In this document: positions 18,411 to 26,777 of the stretch, one piece after another
Position numbering within the stretch: the first letter of the stretch is position 1
How the letters are laid out: every line of letters starts with the position of its first letter
From: Microbispora sp. ZYX-F-249
GTDB lineage: Bacteria > Actinomycetota > Actinomycetes > Streptosporangiales > Streptosporangiaceae
Length of the DNA stretch: 64,000 nt
Assembly (NCBI RefSeq): GCF_039649665.1
Contig: NZ_JBDJAW010000022.1
Location: 62,001 to 126,000 of the forward strand
Direction of reading: 5' to 3'
Notes under the pieces: generated by a model
What the model was told of the DNA's origin: nothing
What the model saw: only the letters and a program-made list of their open reading frames with translations
The model's database searches: none
Translations under genes and position numbers: made by a program

Positions 18411-19871
18411 ATGATCGACAGACGGAGTTTCCTTCGAGTCTCGGCGCTGGCCGGGGCCGGTGCCTTCGCGGGCACGGCTTTCGCGCCCGCGGGCCCCCGT
18501 CCCGCCGACTGGTCCGCGCTCGGCCGGGGGCTGGACGGCAAACTGATCCGCCCCGGCGACGCGTCGTACGACAACGCGCGCCGCGTGTTCAACTCGGCCT
18601 TCGACTCCGTACGGCCGTCCGGGGTGGCCTACTGCAAGACGGCGGCGGACGTGTCGGAGTGCCTGGCGTTCGCCCGGCGCTACGGCGTGCCGGTGACCTC
18701 ACGGTCGGGCGGCCACAGCTACGCGGGCTGGTCGACCGGCAGCGGCCTCCTGATCGACGTGTCGCCGATGAGCGGCGTGTCGTATTCGGGCGGCCACGCC
18801 ACGGTCGGCGCCGGAGCGCGGCTGGTCGACGTGTACGCCAAGCTGGCCGCGCACGGTGTCAGCATCCCGGCGGGCTCCTGCCCGACGGTCGGGGTGGCCG
18901 GGCTCACGCTGGGCGGCGGCATCGGCGTGGTGTCGCGGCAGTACGGCCTGACCTGCGACGTGCTGGAGTCGCTGAAGGTCGTCACGGCGGACGGGAAGGT
19001 GCTGACCTGCTCCCCGACCTCGCACCCGGACCTCTACTGGGCCTCGCGCGGCGGCGGTGGCGGCAACTTCGGCGTGGCGACGTCGTTCACGTTCCGGACG
19101 CATCCGACGCGTTCGGTGACCCTGTTCTTCCTGCACTGGCCCTGGTCGAAGGCCGCGGCCGTGCTGAAGGCCTGGCAGGCGTGGGCGCCCGCCGCGCCCG
19201 ACGCGCTGTGGTCAAACTGCCATCTCGGCCACGACCCGTCGCCCGACGTGATGGTCGGCGGGCTGTATCTCGGCGGCAAGGCGGCGTGCGAGAACCTGCT
19301 GGCCAAGCTCGTCGACCGCGTCGGCTCCGGCCCCGCGAACCGGTACGTCGCGGTCTCGGCGTACGACCACGCGATGATGGTCGAGGCGGGCTGCGCGTCG
19401 ATGTCCGTGGCCCAGTGTCACCGTCCCGGCACGCTGCCGGGGCAGAACCCGAGCGGCAGGCTCGTCCGCGACTCGTTCTCGGCCAAGTCGCACTTCGCCT
19501 ACACCCCGCTGTCGTCCGCCGGGATCAAGGCGCTGCTGGCCCAGGTCGCCGCGCCGGGACGGCACACCGTGATGCTCGACGCGATGGGCGGCGCCATCGG
19601 CAGGGTCCGCCCCGACGCCACCGCCTTCCCGCACCGCAAGGCGCTGTTCAGCGTGCAGTACTTCTCGCATTTCAGCGGCGCCGCCGCCTGGGCCCGGGCC
19701 GCGCACGCCGCCATGCGGCCCCACTTCGGCGACCACGCGTACGTGAACTACGTCGACCCCGAGCTGAAGAACTGGCGGCAGCAGTACTACGGCGCCAACG
19801 CCGCCCGGCTGGCCCAGGTCAAGGCGGCGTACGACCCGAACCGCCTGTTCCGCCTCCCCCAGGGCGTCTAG
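18411..19871 (+). CDS. Tat-exported bicovalent FAD oxidoreductase (BBE-like)
   Basis: 486 aa. The twin-arginine motif RRSFLR and an Ala-rich stretch form a Tat signal (about 1-30), so the protein is exported folded. The FAD_binding_4 domain has RSGGHSYAG, whose His can carry the 8-alpha linkage, and GLTCD, whose Cys can carry the 6-S-cysteinyl linkage. This is the pairing seen in berberine-bridge-type oxidases. The C-terminus ends with a BBE signature (YYGANAARLAQVKAAYDPN). Such enzymes oxidise sugars or secondary metabolites with O2. ATG 18411 has GGGAG 7 nt upstream; a longer frame lacks one. Confidence 0.92.
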   Translation: MIDRRSFLRVSALAGAGAFAGTAFAPAGPRPADWSALGRGLDGKLIRPGDASYDNARRVFNSAFDSVRPSGVAYCKTAADVSECLAFARRYGVPVTSRSGGHSYAGWSTGSGLLIDVSPMSGVSYSGGHATVGAGARLVDVYAKLAAHGVSIPAGSCPTVGVAGLTLGGGIGVVSRQYGLTCDVLESLKVVTADGKVLTCSPTSHPDLYWASRGGGGGNFGVATSFTFRTHPTRSVTLFFLHWPWSKAAAVLKAWQAWAPAAPDALWSNCHLGHDPSPDVMVGGLYLGGKAACENLLAKLVDRVGSGPANRYVAVSAYDHAMMVEAGCASMSVAQCHRPGTLPGQNPSGRLVRDSFSAKSHFAYTPLSSAGIKALLAQVAAPGRHTVMLDAMGGAIGRVRPDATAFPHRKALFSVQYFSHFSGAAAWARAAHAAMRPHFGDHAYVNYVDPELKNWRQQYYGANAARLAQVKAAYDPNRLFRLPQGV

Positions 19872-19912
19872 GAGACCGGCGGGCGAGAGACGCCGGGCAC
19901 GCCTTGCCCTCT

Positions 19913-19929
19913 CTATCGAATATCGATAG
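19913..19929. promoter_or_regulatory. Inverted repeat CTATCGA-N3-TCGATAG upstream of DUF2975/XRE pair
   Basis: A perfect 7-bp inverted repeat with a 3-nt spacer lies 33 bp before the DUF2975 start. Nearby copies of TATCG (for example at 19935-19939) could be extra half-sites. It is a plausible operator for the small XRE protein encoded downstream, giving autoregulation. This is not tested. Confidence 0.5.
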
Positions 19930-19961
19930 ATTTTTATCGTGCTTCGATGGAAGGAGAGGCG

Positions 19962-20459
19962 ATGAGAAAACTGACAGTGCTCGCGTTGCGAGCCGTGCTC
20001 GTGGCGCTGCTCGCGGGCTCGGTGTTCGTGCAGGCGGTGATGGTGCCGCTGCTGGCCTCCGACCTGGAGGGGCTCGACCCGGAGTACGCGTACCTGCGCA
20101 GCCCGTTCCTCCTGATCACGTTCCTCGGGGTCGTGACGGCCGAGGTCGTCCTGGTCTGCGTCTGGCGGCTGGTGACGATGGTGCGGCGCGACACGGTGTT
20201 CTCCCACGCCGCCTTCCGCTGGGTGGACGTCGTGATCGGCGCGTTCGTGGCGGCCGCCCTCCTGATCTTCGCGCTCGGGTTCCTCCTGGCGCCGGGCGAG
20301 GCCGTCCCCCCTGGCGTGGTCCTCCTGGTCGGCGGGGTCGGCGTGGCGGCCCTCGGGGTCGCGCTCGTCGTGCTCGTGCTGCGGACGCTGCTCAAGCAGG
20401 CCGTCGCCCGCGACGTCGAGGCGGCGCAGATGCAGGCCGAGCTGGACGAGGTGATCTGA
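19962..20459 (+). CDS. DUF2975 membrane protein
   Basis: 165 aa with four TM helices (about 5-28, 46-70, 85-108 and 118-140), matching DUF2975 membrane proteins. AAGGAG sits 5 nt before the ATG. In many bacteria DUF2975 genes are followed by a small Cro/CI-type regulator, as here, where stop and start overlap (TGATG). The membrane protein may sense an envelope signal and control the regulator; its biochemical role is unknown. Confidence 0.85.
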   Translation: MRKLTVLALRAVLVALLAGSVFVQAVMVPLLASDLEGLDPEYAYLRSPFLLITFLGVVTAEVVLVCVWRLVTMVRRDTVFSHAAFRWVDVVIGAFVAAALLIFALGFLLAPGEAVPPGVVLLVGGVGVAALGVALVVLVLRTLLKQAVARDVEAAQMQAELDEVI

Positions 20460-20680
20460 TGCCGATCATCGTCGACATCGACGTGATGCTGGCCAAGCGG
20501 AAGATGTCCGTGGGCGAGCTCGCGGACCGCGTCGGGATCACGCCCGCCAACCTGGCGGTGCTCAAGAACGGCCGCGCCAAGGCGGTGCGCTTCACGACTC
20601 TCGCCGCGCTCTGCGAGGCGCTCGACTGCCAGCCGGGAGACCTGCTGCGCTGGGAGTCCGGCACCTCCGCGAACGCCTGA
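20459..20680 (+). CDS. Small XRE/YozG-type regulator
   Basis: 73 aa, nearly all helix-turn-helix: MSVGELADRVGITPANLAVLKNGRAK, then FTTLAALCEALDCQPGDLL. This matches the YozG-like Cro/CI subgroup that partners DUF2975 proteins. Its start overlaps the upstream stop by one base, so the two are coupled. A likely target is the CTATCGA palindrome upstream of the operon. Confidence 0.9.
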   Translation: MPIIVDIDVMLAKRKMSVGELADRVGITPANLAVLKNGRAKAVRFTTLAALCEALDCQPGDLLRWESGTSANA

Positions 20681-20761
20681 GCCAGCCCTTTCGCGGCTCC
20701 CTGACGTTCACGCCTCGGCTACATGTCGTCCGGCAGCGGCCGGAATGCACCACCCTCCTCG

Positions 20762-20795
20762 TTGCCGATTGTGATAGGTAGATTACCGTCGGCAA
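20762..20795. promoter_or_regulatory. TTGCCGA-N20-TCGGCAA inverted repeat
   Basis: TTGCCGA (20762-20768) and TCGGCAA (20789-20795) form a perfect 7-bp inverted repeat 18 bp before the start of the secreted-protein gene that heads the terpene operon. The AT-rich spacer contains TAGATT, a possible -10. It could be an operator or part of the promoter. Confidence 0.4.
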
Positions 20796-20813
20796 TCAGT
20801 CGGGGGGATAACC

Positions 20814-21458
20814 ATGAGCGTTTCTCGATCTCGTACGTACCTGGCCTGTGGTCTCGGGGCCGCGGGAGCGGCCGTGCTGGGCCTGGCCCTGACGGTCGTC
20901 CCGTCGGTGGCCGAGGGGGCGTCGGGCGGTGGTGCGCCCACCAGGCCGGTCGCCGACCCCTCGCCGAAGCAGCCGGGCGGCCACACCGTGCTGACCTGCG
21001 CGGTGAGCACCGGCGGTCAGCCGATCACCAGCGACCCGGCCGTGAGCAAGGACGCCCGCACGGTGACCGCCAAGGGGGTCCTGACGCTCACCGGCTGCGC
21101 GTCCCCCGACGGCAGCTTCCCCAACATCCGCTCGGGGACGGCCACCCTCCAGGGCAGCGCGCAGGCGTCCTGCACCGGCGTCCAGAACGTCACCGGCGTG
21201 GGCACCATCGCGTGGAAGGACGGCCAGGGCCAGTCGCTGGGCAGCTCCACCATCCGCCCCAACCTCGACGCGATCAACGCGTACAACCCGGGCGACATGA
21301 TGCTGGTCGGCGAGGTCACCGACGGGAAGATGAAGGGCAAGCGGATCGCCGGGAAGGCGGCGCCCACGTCGGACGTCAGCCAGTGCTCGAGCAAGGGCGT
21401 GAGCAGCGTCCAGGGCAGCGGCACGGTCGCCTTCATCGCCGTCGACGCGCCGAAGTAG
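20814..21458 (+). CDS. Secreted protein of unknown function
   Basis: 214 aa with a Sec-type signal peptide (about 1-35, ending near SVAEGAS). A GGGGGGA purine run precedes the ATG. The mature part of about 170 aa is Gly/Thr/Ser-rich and predicted mostly beta, with cysteines near residues 64, 99, 123 and 195 that could form two disulphides. No family is recognised. It ends 3 nt before the ABC ATPase start, so it belongs to the ABC/terpene operon and may be a substrate-binding or surface partner. Confidence 0.8.
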   Translation: MSVSRSRTYLACGLGAAGAAVLGLALTVVPSVAEGASGGGAPTRPVADPSPKQPGGHTVLTCAVSTGGQPITSDPAVSKDARTVTAKGVLTLTGCASPDGSFPNIRSGTATLQGSAQASCTGVQNVTGVGTIAWKDGQGQSLGSSTIRPNLDAINAYNPGDMMLVGEVTDGKMKGKRIAGKAAPTSDVSQCSSKGVSSVQGSGTVAFIAVDAPK

Positions 21459-21461
21459 TCG

Positions 21462-22151
21462 ATGCCGTCGGATGAGCCCGTGCTGCGGGTGCGGGACGTG
21501 TGGAAGGGCTACCGGGGCGGCCCGGTCCTGCGCGGGGTGGATCTCGACCTGCCGCCCGGCCGGGTGATGGGGATCGTCGGGGAGAACGGCGCGGGCAAGA
21601 CCACGCTGCTGCGCGTCCTCGCCGGCGACCTGCGGCCGGACGGCGGGTCGGTGCGCCACGGCGGGCGCGTGGGTCACTGCCCGCAGGAGACCGTGCTGCA
21701 CGAGGCGTTCACGGTCGAGCAGCACCTGCGGTTCTTCCAGGTCGCCTACGGCCTGGAAGACCTGCGCAGGGCCGAGGAGCTGATGGAGGCGCTGCGCTTC
21801 TCCGGCTCCCGCCGGGCGCGCCCCGCCACCCTGAGCGGCGGCACGCGGCAGAAGCTGAACCTCGTCCTGGCCCTGATGCACGATCCGGACGTGCTCCTGC
21901 TCGACGAGCCCTACCAGGGCTTCGACTGGGAGACGTACGTGCGGTTCTGGGACCTGGCCGGGGAGCTGCGCGCGCGTGGCCGCTCGGTGCTGGTGGTCTC
22001 CCACCTCGCGTACGACGCGGCGCGCCTCGACGCCCTTCATCGGCTGGAGGGCGGCGTGCTGCGGGTCGCGGACAGAGCCACGGACAGAGCCACGGACAGA
22101 GCCACGGACAGAGCCACAGACAGGGTCGCGGACAGGACCGGTGTCTCATGA
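21462..22151 (+). CDS. ABC transporter ATP-binding protein
   Basis: 229 aa. Walker A is GENGAGKT (about 40-47), Q-loop CPQE, signature LSGGTRQKLNL (about 124-134), Walker B VLLLDEP (about 145-151) and H-loop VVSHLA. It resembles export-type ABC-2 ATPases. The last ~27 residues are a low-complexity tail of ATDR-type repeats encoded by 12-bp DNA repeats, with no role known in the family. The stop overlaps the permease start (ATGA). Confidence 0.92.
   Translation: MPSDEPVLRVRDVWKGYRGGPVLRGVDLDLPPGRVMGIVGENGAGKTTLLRVLAGDLRPDGGSVRHGGRVGHCPQETVLHEAFTVEQHLRFFQVAYGLEDLRRAEELMEALRFSGSRRARPATLSGGTRQKLNLVLALMHDPDVLLLDEPYQGFDWETYVRFWDLAGELRARGRSVLVVSHLAYDAARLDALHRLEGGVLRVADRATDRATDRATDRATDRVADRTGVS
22069..22140 (+). 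repeat. Six tandem 12-bp repeats at the 3' end of the ABC ATPase gene
   Basis: The unit CGGACAGAGCCA is repeated exactly four times (22069-22116) and then twice with changes (22117-22140). It encodes a hydrophilic DRAT-type tail. Being a multiple of three, copy-number change would leave the frame intact. Confidence 0.85.
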
Positions 22152-22951
22152 GGGGTCACTGGACCTGTTACGCCACCGCCGTACGCATGACGTTCGTGGA
22201 GCACCTGCGCAACCGGCTGGCACTGGTGATCGTCGTGGTCTTCATCCCGGTGTGGGCGGTCCTCATCTATGCCCTGTCCCTGGAGATCGCGCTCCCCTTC
22301 CACCTCCGGGCCGCCGGCCGGACCGTCACGCTGCCGGCCAACGTCCTCAACCAGCTCGGCGGTGCGCTGCAGATCTCGGCGCTGATCACCGGGTTCATGA
22401 TGTTCGTGACCACCCTGGACTCGGCGTCGTTCGACCGCCGGCTGGTGCGGGCCGGATTCCCGCGGCTGTGCCTGATCGCGGCGAAGCTCACCGCCCTGGT
22501 GGTGGTCGCGCTCTGCGTCGCGCTCTACGCCACCGGCCTGATCTGCCTGACCCACCCCACCGCGCAGCCCCTCCTGCTCACCGCCGCCCTCGCCGGTGGC
22601 GCGCTGATCTACGGCGGGATCGGCATCGCGCTCGCCGCGGTGCTGACCACCGATCTGGCCGGCCTGGTCCTCGTCACCGTGATCTGCTCGATCGACCTGG
22701 CCCTGCAGAGCCCGCTCGCCACTCCGGCCGCGGCCAGCGTGATCGTGCGCTACCTGCCCGACTACGGGCCGATGCAGTGGGCCGTCTCGTCCGTGGCCCT
22801 GGACACCGTGCCCTGGAGCGCCGCGGGCCCGGCCGCGTGCTGGGCGCTGGTCACCGCGGCCCTCGGCGTCTCCGCGTTCGCCGCCCGTACGCGTGTCCAC
22901 CGGCCGCTCGGTGAGCCGGCGTCCGTGAGTCCCGTCAGGAGCCACCCATGA
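22148..22951 (+). CDS. ABC transporter permease
   Basis: 267 aa with about six TM helices (near 20-42, 75-98, 110-135, 145-170, 175-195 and 225-245), as in ABC-2-type export permeases. The start overlaps the ATPase stop and the stop overlaps the start of the prenyl synthase/terpene synthase fusion (ATGA). All three proteins are therefore coupled in translation. By position it may export the terpenoid or a linked molecule; that is inference. Confidence 0.88.
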   Translation: MRGHWTCYATAVRMTFVEHLRNRLALVIVVVFIPVWAVLIYALSLEIALPFHLRAAGRTVTLPANVLNQLGGALQISALITGFMMFVTTLDSASFDRRLVRAGFPRLCLIAAKLTALVVVALCVALYATGLICLTHPTAQPLLLTAALAGGALIYGGIGIALAAVLTTDLAGLVLVTVICSIDLALQSPLATPAAASVIVRYLPDYGPMQWAVSSVALDTVPWSAAGPAACWALVTAALGVSAFAARTRVHRPLGEPASVSPVRSHP

Positions 22952-25071
22952 CTACGCAGTCCTTCCCCGCCGTGGAATCCGACCTGGGGCGAGTGCGGGA
23001 GATCCTCGGCCTGACCGGGGTGCCGGGCCGGCCCGAACTGGCCACGCTGACCAGGCAGCCGCCGGGCGGCCACGGCCGCCTGATCCGGCCCACTCTGGCG
23101 CTGCTGTCGTATTACCTGCTCGCCGGTGCGGACCGGGCCGCCGGCGTCCGCGCCGTACGCGCCGCGGCGGCCGTCGAGCTGCTGCACATGGCGTCCCTCT
23201 ATCACGACGACGTCATCGACGACGCGCGGCAGCGCAGGGGCAGGCCGAGCGTCAACAGCGTGTGGGGCGCGCGCATGGCGGTCCTCGCCGGTGACCTCCT
23301 GGTCGTCAGCGCCAGCCGGATCCTCGCCGAGCTGGGCGAACGCGAGGCGCTGCTGGCCGCGGAGGCCGGCGAACGCGCCTGCTCGGGGGTGATCGCCGAG
23401 ACCGCCGACCGCTTCCTGCTCTCCCGCACCGAGGACGCCTACCTGGAGGTGACCGGCGCAAAGACCGCCGAGCTGCTGTCCCTGGCCTGCCGCCTGGGCG
23501 CGATGCAGGCCGGGCGTGGTCCGGAGGAGGAGGACGCGCTGGCCCGGTTCGGCTGGCATCTCGGCATGGCCTATCAGGTGCGCGACGACATCCTCGATCT
23601 GACCGCGACGGCCGGAAGCCTCGGTAAACCGGCCAACTCCGACATCGTGGAGGGCGTCTACACGCTCCCCGTGATCAGGACCCTGGCCCGCGAGCCCGCG
23701 CTCGCCCGGCTGCTGCGCCGCGGCCTGACGGCGGCCGAGGCCGAGACCGCCCGGCGCCTGGTCCTGTCGTGCGGGGCGGTGGACGAGGCCCGGCGAGTCG
23801 TCGACGTGCACATGGAGGCGGCTCTCGGCCGGCTCGAGGGCCTCGGCGATCCGCGATCGCGGGACGCGCTGGCCGGGTACGCGTTGTCGATCATGAACAC
23901 GGACAGGCATGCCGCGCCGGCTCTCGCCGCCGTGCCCGGGCCGTCCCCCGCTCCGGCGGGCGTCGCCGGGCAGCTGCGAGAGCGGGTGCAGGAGCGGCTG
24001 GACGCCTGGTTACTGGAGACCGGGCTCGCCGCAACCCCGGAGGAGGCCCGCCATCCGCGGTGGAGCGGCATGGCCTCGGCCGCCGCGCGGTTGTGGCCGG
24101 ACGCCGACGCCGGGCAGCTGGAGAGGCTGGCACGGTGGATGCTGGTGTGCTACGTGCTCGACGACCTCTTGGAGGACCCCGGGCTCACCGACCCCGCAGA
24201 GGTCGTCCGGCTGCGGCACCGGCTCACCCGTCTGATCCGCGAACTCGACAAGCCCCGCGAGCTCGACAAGCCCCGCGATAAGCCCCGCGAGCTTGGCGAG
24301 CCCTGCGATCTCGGCGAACTCGGCGAGCCATCCGGACGTGGCGAGCCCTGCGGGCTTGGCGAGCCTGGCGACACCCTGCGGGGTGGTGGGGCGGTCGCCA
24401 CGGCTCTCGCCCAGGCCTGGGCGGGGATCCGCGCGGCGCAGCCGCCCTCGTGGCGGGCACGCGCACTCGACCACCTGGCCGAATGGCTGGAGGCGTGCGA
24501 GCGTGAGGCGTGCCACCGGCTCAGCGGGTTCGTCCCCGGCCTGCGTGACCAGCTCCCGCTCCGCCTGCGCAGCGCCGGTCCCGACCTCGCCCTGGACCTC
24601 TTCGAGGTGACGTACGGCAGGCGGATCGACCCGGCCGTACGCGACCATCCGCTCTTCCGCCGGGCGCTCGACCTCGGGCTGGCCACCGCGCTCACCGAGA
24701 ACGACCTGCGGACCCTGGAGCAGGACGAGGCCATCGGCGCCCCCTACAACCTGGTCAGGGTGCTCCGCCACGAGACCGGCTGCACCAGGCGGGAGGCGAT
24801 CGACGAGGTGACCCGGCAGATCGAGGACGGCCACGCCCAGCTCGACGCGATGCTCGCCGCCGCCCCCGCGTTCCTGCGGGCCGCCGCGGGCGGCACGGCC
24901 TCCGGCCCGGACTACGGTCTCCTGCACCTCGTCCAGGAGCGGCTGCCCGGTTGGCGCGGCTTGCACGGCACCGACCGCTACAGCCGTACGGCGACCGGAA
25001 GCGGACCCGACCTGGCCCGGCTGCGCCGGGAACTCCTGCCCGAGTACGCCGAGACCGGCCTGACACGCTGA
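22948..25071 (+). CDS. Fused polyprenyl diphosphate synthase - class I terpene synthase
   Basis: 707 aa with two catalytic domains. Residues 1-325 are an E-type polyprenyl diphosphate synthase with first Asp-rich motif DDVIDD (87-92) and second DDILD (213-217). Residues about 340-707 look like a bacterial class I terpene synthase: DDLLED (405-410), an NSE-type triad NDLRTLEQD (N585, T589, D593) and a terminal RY pair (R677-Y678). One polypeptide could thus build a C15-C25 diphosphate and cyclise it. The order, prenyltransferase first, is the reverse of the fungal chimeric synthases. A repetitive insert (about 432-480) follows the DDLLED helix. Expression is coupled to the ABC permease. Product and chain length cannot be read from sequence. 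Confidence 0.85.
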   Translation: MTTQSFPAVESDLGRVREILGLTGVPGRPELATLTRQPPGGHGRLIRPTLALLSYYLLAGADRAAGVRAVRAAAAVELLHMASLYHDDVIDDARQRRGRPSVNSVWGARMAVLAGDLLVVSASRILAELGEREALLAAEAGERACSGVIAETADRFLLSRTEDAYLEVTGAKTAELLSLACRLGAMQAGRGPEEEDALARFGWHLGMAYQVRDDILDLTATAGSLGKPANSDIVEGVYTLPVIRTLAREPALARLLRRGLTAAEAETARRLVLSCGAVDEARRVVDVHMEAALGRLEGLGDPRSRDALAGYALSIMNTDRHAAPALAAVPGPSPAPAGVAGQLRERVQERLDAWLLETGLAATPEEARHPRWSGMASAAARLWPDADAGQLERLARWMLVCYVLDDLLEDPGLTDPAEVVRLRHRLTRLIRELDKPRELDKPRDKPRELGEPCDLGELGEPSGRGEPCGLGEPGDTLRGGGAVATALAQAWAGIRAAQPPSWRARALDHLAEWLEACEREACHRLSGFVPGLRDQLPLRLRSAGPDLALDLFEVTYGRRIDPAVRDHPLFRRALDLGLATALTENDLRTLEQDEAIGAPYNLVRVLRHETGCTRREAIDEVTRQIEDGHAQLDAMLAAAPAFLRAAAGGTASGPDYGLLHLVQERLPGWRGLHGTDRYSRTATGSGPDLARLRRELLPEYAETGLTR
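24238..24372 (+). repeat. Degenerate in-frame repeat inside the terpene synthase domain
   Basis: Imperfect ~18-bp units based on GCGAGCTCGACAAGCCCC drift into GCGAGCCCTGCG-type units. They encode ELDKPR and LGEP repeats between the DDLLED helix and the next helix of the terpene synthase domain. It looks like a recent expansion that kept the reading frame. Confidence 0.7.
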
Positions 25072-25087
25072 CGCCGCCGCCGAGATC

Positions 25088-25810
25088 TCAGCCGGATCGG
25101 TCGGCGGCCAGACGGTCGAGCCATTCGCCGAGCACGTGACGTTCACCGTCGGTGAGAGCCGTGGCGTCGGGCAGCGCGGCGCGCAGTGCCATCGCCGCCG
25201 CGGCGGGCCCGGGGGCCTCGACCACGGGGACGTCGGTGGTGATGGCGGCTATCGCCGCGTCGCGGGCCACCTCGGACAGGCGCGGGTCGCGCCGTTCCTC
25301 GGGCATGGCGAGCAGCGCGAAGACCGTGCCGCAGCCCGCGGCGTGCACGAGGTCGGCCGCCAGGCGCTCGCCGACCCGCAACCGGCCGGCGGCGGCGATG
25401 GCGCGGATGCGCTCCCCCAGCATGCGGAAGGCGGCGACGGCGGCGGGCGACCGCCGATCCGGCGTGGGATCGCCGTACATGAGCGAGAACAGGGCGGGGT
25501 TCGCCAGCCCGAACCCGACGTGCAGGTCCCATCCGGCGCGCAACCCCTCGACCGGGTCCCCGGCGGGCGGGCTCGCCTTCTTGTCCCGCAGATATGAGCC
25601 GAAACCATACTCGGCGACCGCGTCGAGCAGGCCCTCCTTGTCGCCGAACAGGCGGTAGATCGTGGGCGCCTGCGTCCCCGCCGCGGCGGCCACCGCCCTG
25701 GTCGAGAGGGCGTCGCGCCCGCCGCTCGCGAGCAGCCGCGCCGCGACCGACACGATGTGCGCCCGCGTCCTGTCGCGGCCGCTCGCCGTCTCGCTCTCGG
25801 GATCACTCAT
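25088..25810 (-). CDS. TetR-family transcriptional regulator
   Basis: 240 aa. The N-terminal HTH domain (about 15-60) reads IVSVAARLLASGGRDALSTR then TQAPTIYRLFGDKEGLLDAV. The C-terminal ligand domain is longer than average. It is divergent from the NmrA-like reductase gene, and the shared 86-bp interval contains a perfect inverted repeat suited to a TetR dimer, so it probably represses both genes. It converges on the terpene synthase gene with only 16 bp between stops. Confidence 0.92.
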   Translation of the reverse strand: MSDPESETASGRDRTRAHIVSVAARLLASGGRDALSTRAVAAAAGTQAPTIYRLFGDKEGLLDAVAEYGFGSYLRDKKASPPAGDPVEGLRAGWDLHVGFGLANPALFSLMYGDPTPDRRSPAAVAAFRMLGERIRAIAAAGRLRVGERLAADLVHAAGCGTVFALLAMPEERRDPRLSEVARDAAIAAITTDVPVVEAPGPAAAAMALRAALPDATALTDGERHVLGEWLDRLAADRSG

Positions 25811-25819
25811 GCTTCCAAC

Positions 25820-25839
25820 GATAGCAGCGTGTTGCTATC
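25820..25839. promoter_or_regulatory. TetR operator GATAGCA-N6-TGCTATC
   Basis: A perfect 7-bp inverted repeat lies 9 bp upstream of the tetR start, in the divergent promoter region. A further half-site GATAGCA occurs at 25877-25883, just before the reductase start. This is the expected geometry for a repressor of both genes. Confidence 0.7.
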
Positions 25840-25896
25840 GATGAATTTCCAGTGTTAGCGTGCGCTCGATATCAGCGATAGCAATGGAGTGAGATC

Positions 25897-26736
25897 ATGA
25901 TCATCATCACCGGAGCGACCGGTCAGCTCGGCCGCGGCGTCGTCGAGCGGTTGCTCGCACGCGTTCCCGCCGACCGGATCGGCGTCAGCGTCCGCGACGT
26001 CTCGCGGGCCGAGGACCTCGCCCGGCGCGGCGTCCGCGTCCGGCAGGGCGACTTCGACGACCCCGCGAGCCTGGCGTACGCCTTCGAGGGCGCCTCACGG
26101 GTGCTCGTCGTCTCCGGCCCGGCCGACGCCCGCCCGCACCGTACGGCGATCGAGGCGGCCCGGGCGGCGGGAGCCGGGCGAATCGTCTACACCAGCCACA
26201 TGGGCGCGAACCCGGCCTCCCCCTTCCGCCCGATGCCGTCCCACGCCGAGACCGAGCAGGACCTGCGCGCATGCGGGGTGGCGTTCACCGCGCTGCGCAA
26301 CGGCTTCTACGCGACCACCGCGCTCCACTTCGTGCGGCAAGCGGTGGAGACCGGCACGCTCGTCGCGCCCGAGGACGGCCCGGTCTCCTGGACCGCCCAC
26401 GCCGACCTCGCCGATGCGGCCGCCGTCGCGCTGACCGAGGAGGGCCGGCTCGACGGGGTCACGCCCCCGCTGACCGGCCCGGAGTCGCTCGACCTCACGG
26501 ACGTCGCCGCGATCGCCTCCGAGCTGACGGGTCGCAGGATCACCCGCGTCACCGTCCCGGACGACGAGTGGGTCGCGGGCATGGTGACACGCGGCGTGCC
26601 CGAGCAGCAGGCCCGGTTCCTGCTGGGCATGTTCGAGGCCAGCCGCCGAGGGGAGTTCGCCGAGGCCGGCCCGGCGCTCGGCGACCTGCTCGGCCGTAAG
26701 CCGACCCCGCTCCGCGACCTGCTCGCGAACCGATAA
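25897..26736 (+). CDS. NmrA/QorB-type NAD(P)-binding reductase
   Basis: 279 aa atypical short-chain dehydrogenase. The dinucleotide motif is TGATGQLGRGV (about 5-15), followed by a Rossmann fold with DFDDPASL and YTSHMGANP, matching the NmrA/QorB group. Some members reduce quinones with NADPH and others only sense the cofactor. Its promoter carries the operator of the divergent TetR gene, a common arrangement for inducible detoxifying reductases. ATG 25897 has GGAGTGAG nearby. Confidence 0.9.
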   Translation: MIIITGATGQLGRGVVERLLARVPADRIGVSVRDVSRAEDLARRGVRVRQGDFDDPASLAYAFEGASRVLVVSGPADARPHRTAIEAARAAGAGRIVYTSHMGANPASPFRPMPSHAETEQDLRACGVAFTALRNGFYATTALHFVRQAVETGTLVAPEDGPVSWTAHADLADAAAVALTEEGRLDGVTPPLTGPESLDLTDVAAIASELTGRRITRVTVPDDEWVAGMVTRGVPEQQARFLLGMFEASRRGEFAEAGPALGDLLGRKPTPLRDLLANR

Positions 26737-26777
26737 AAGGGTTGCCTGCCGGGCCGGGCCGCGCCACCCTTCGGCGT

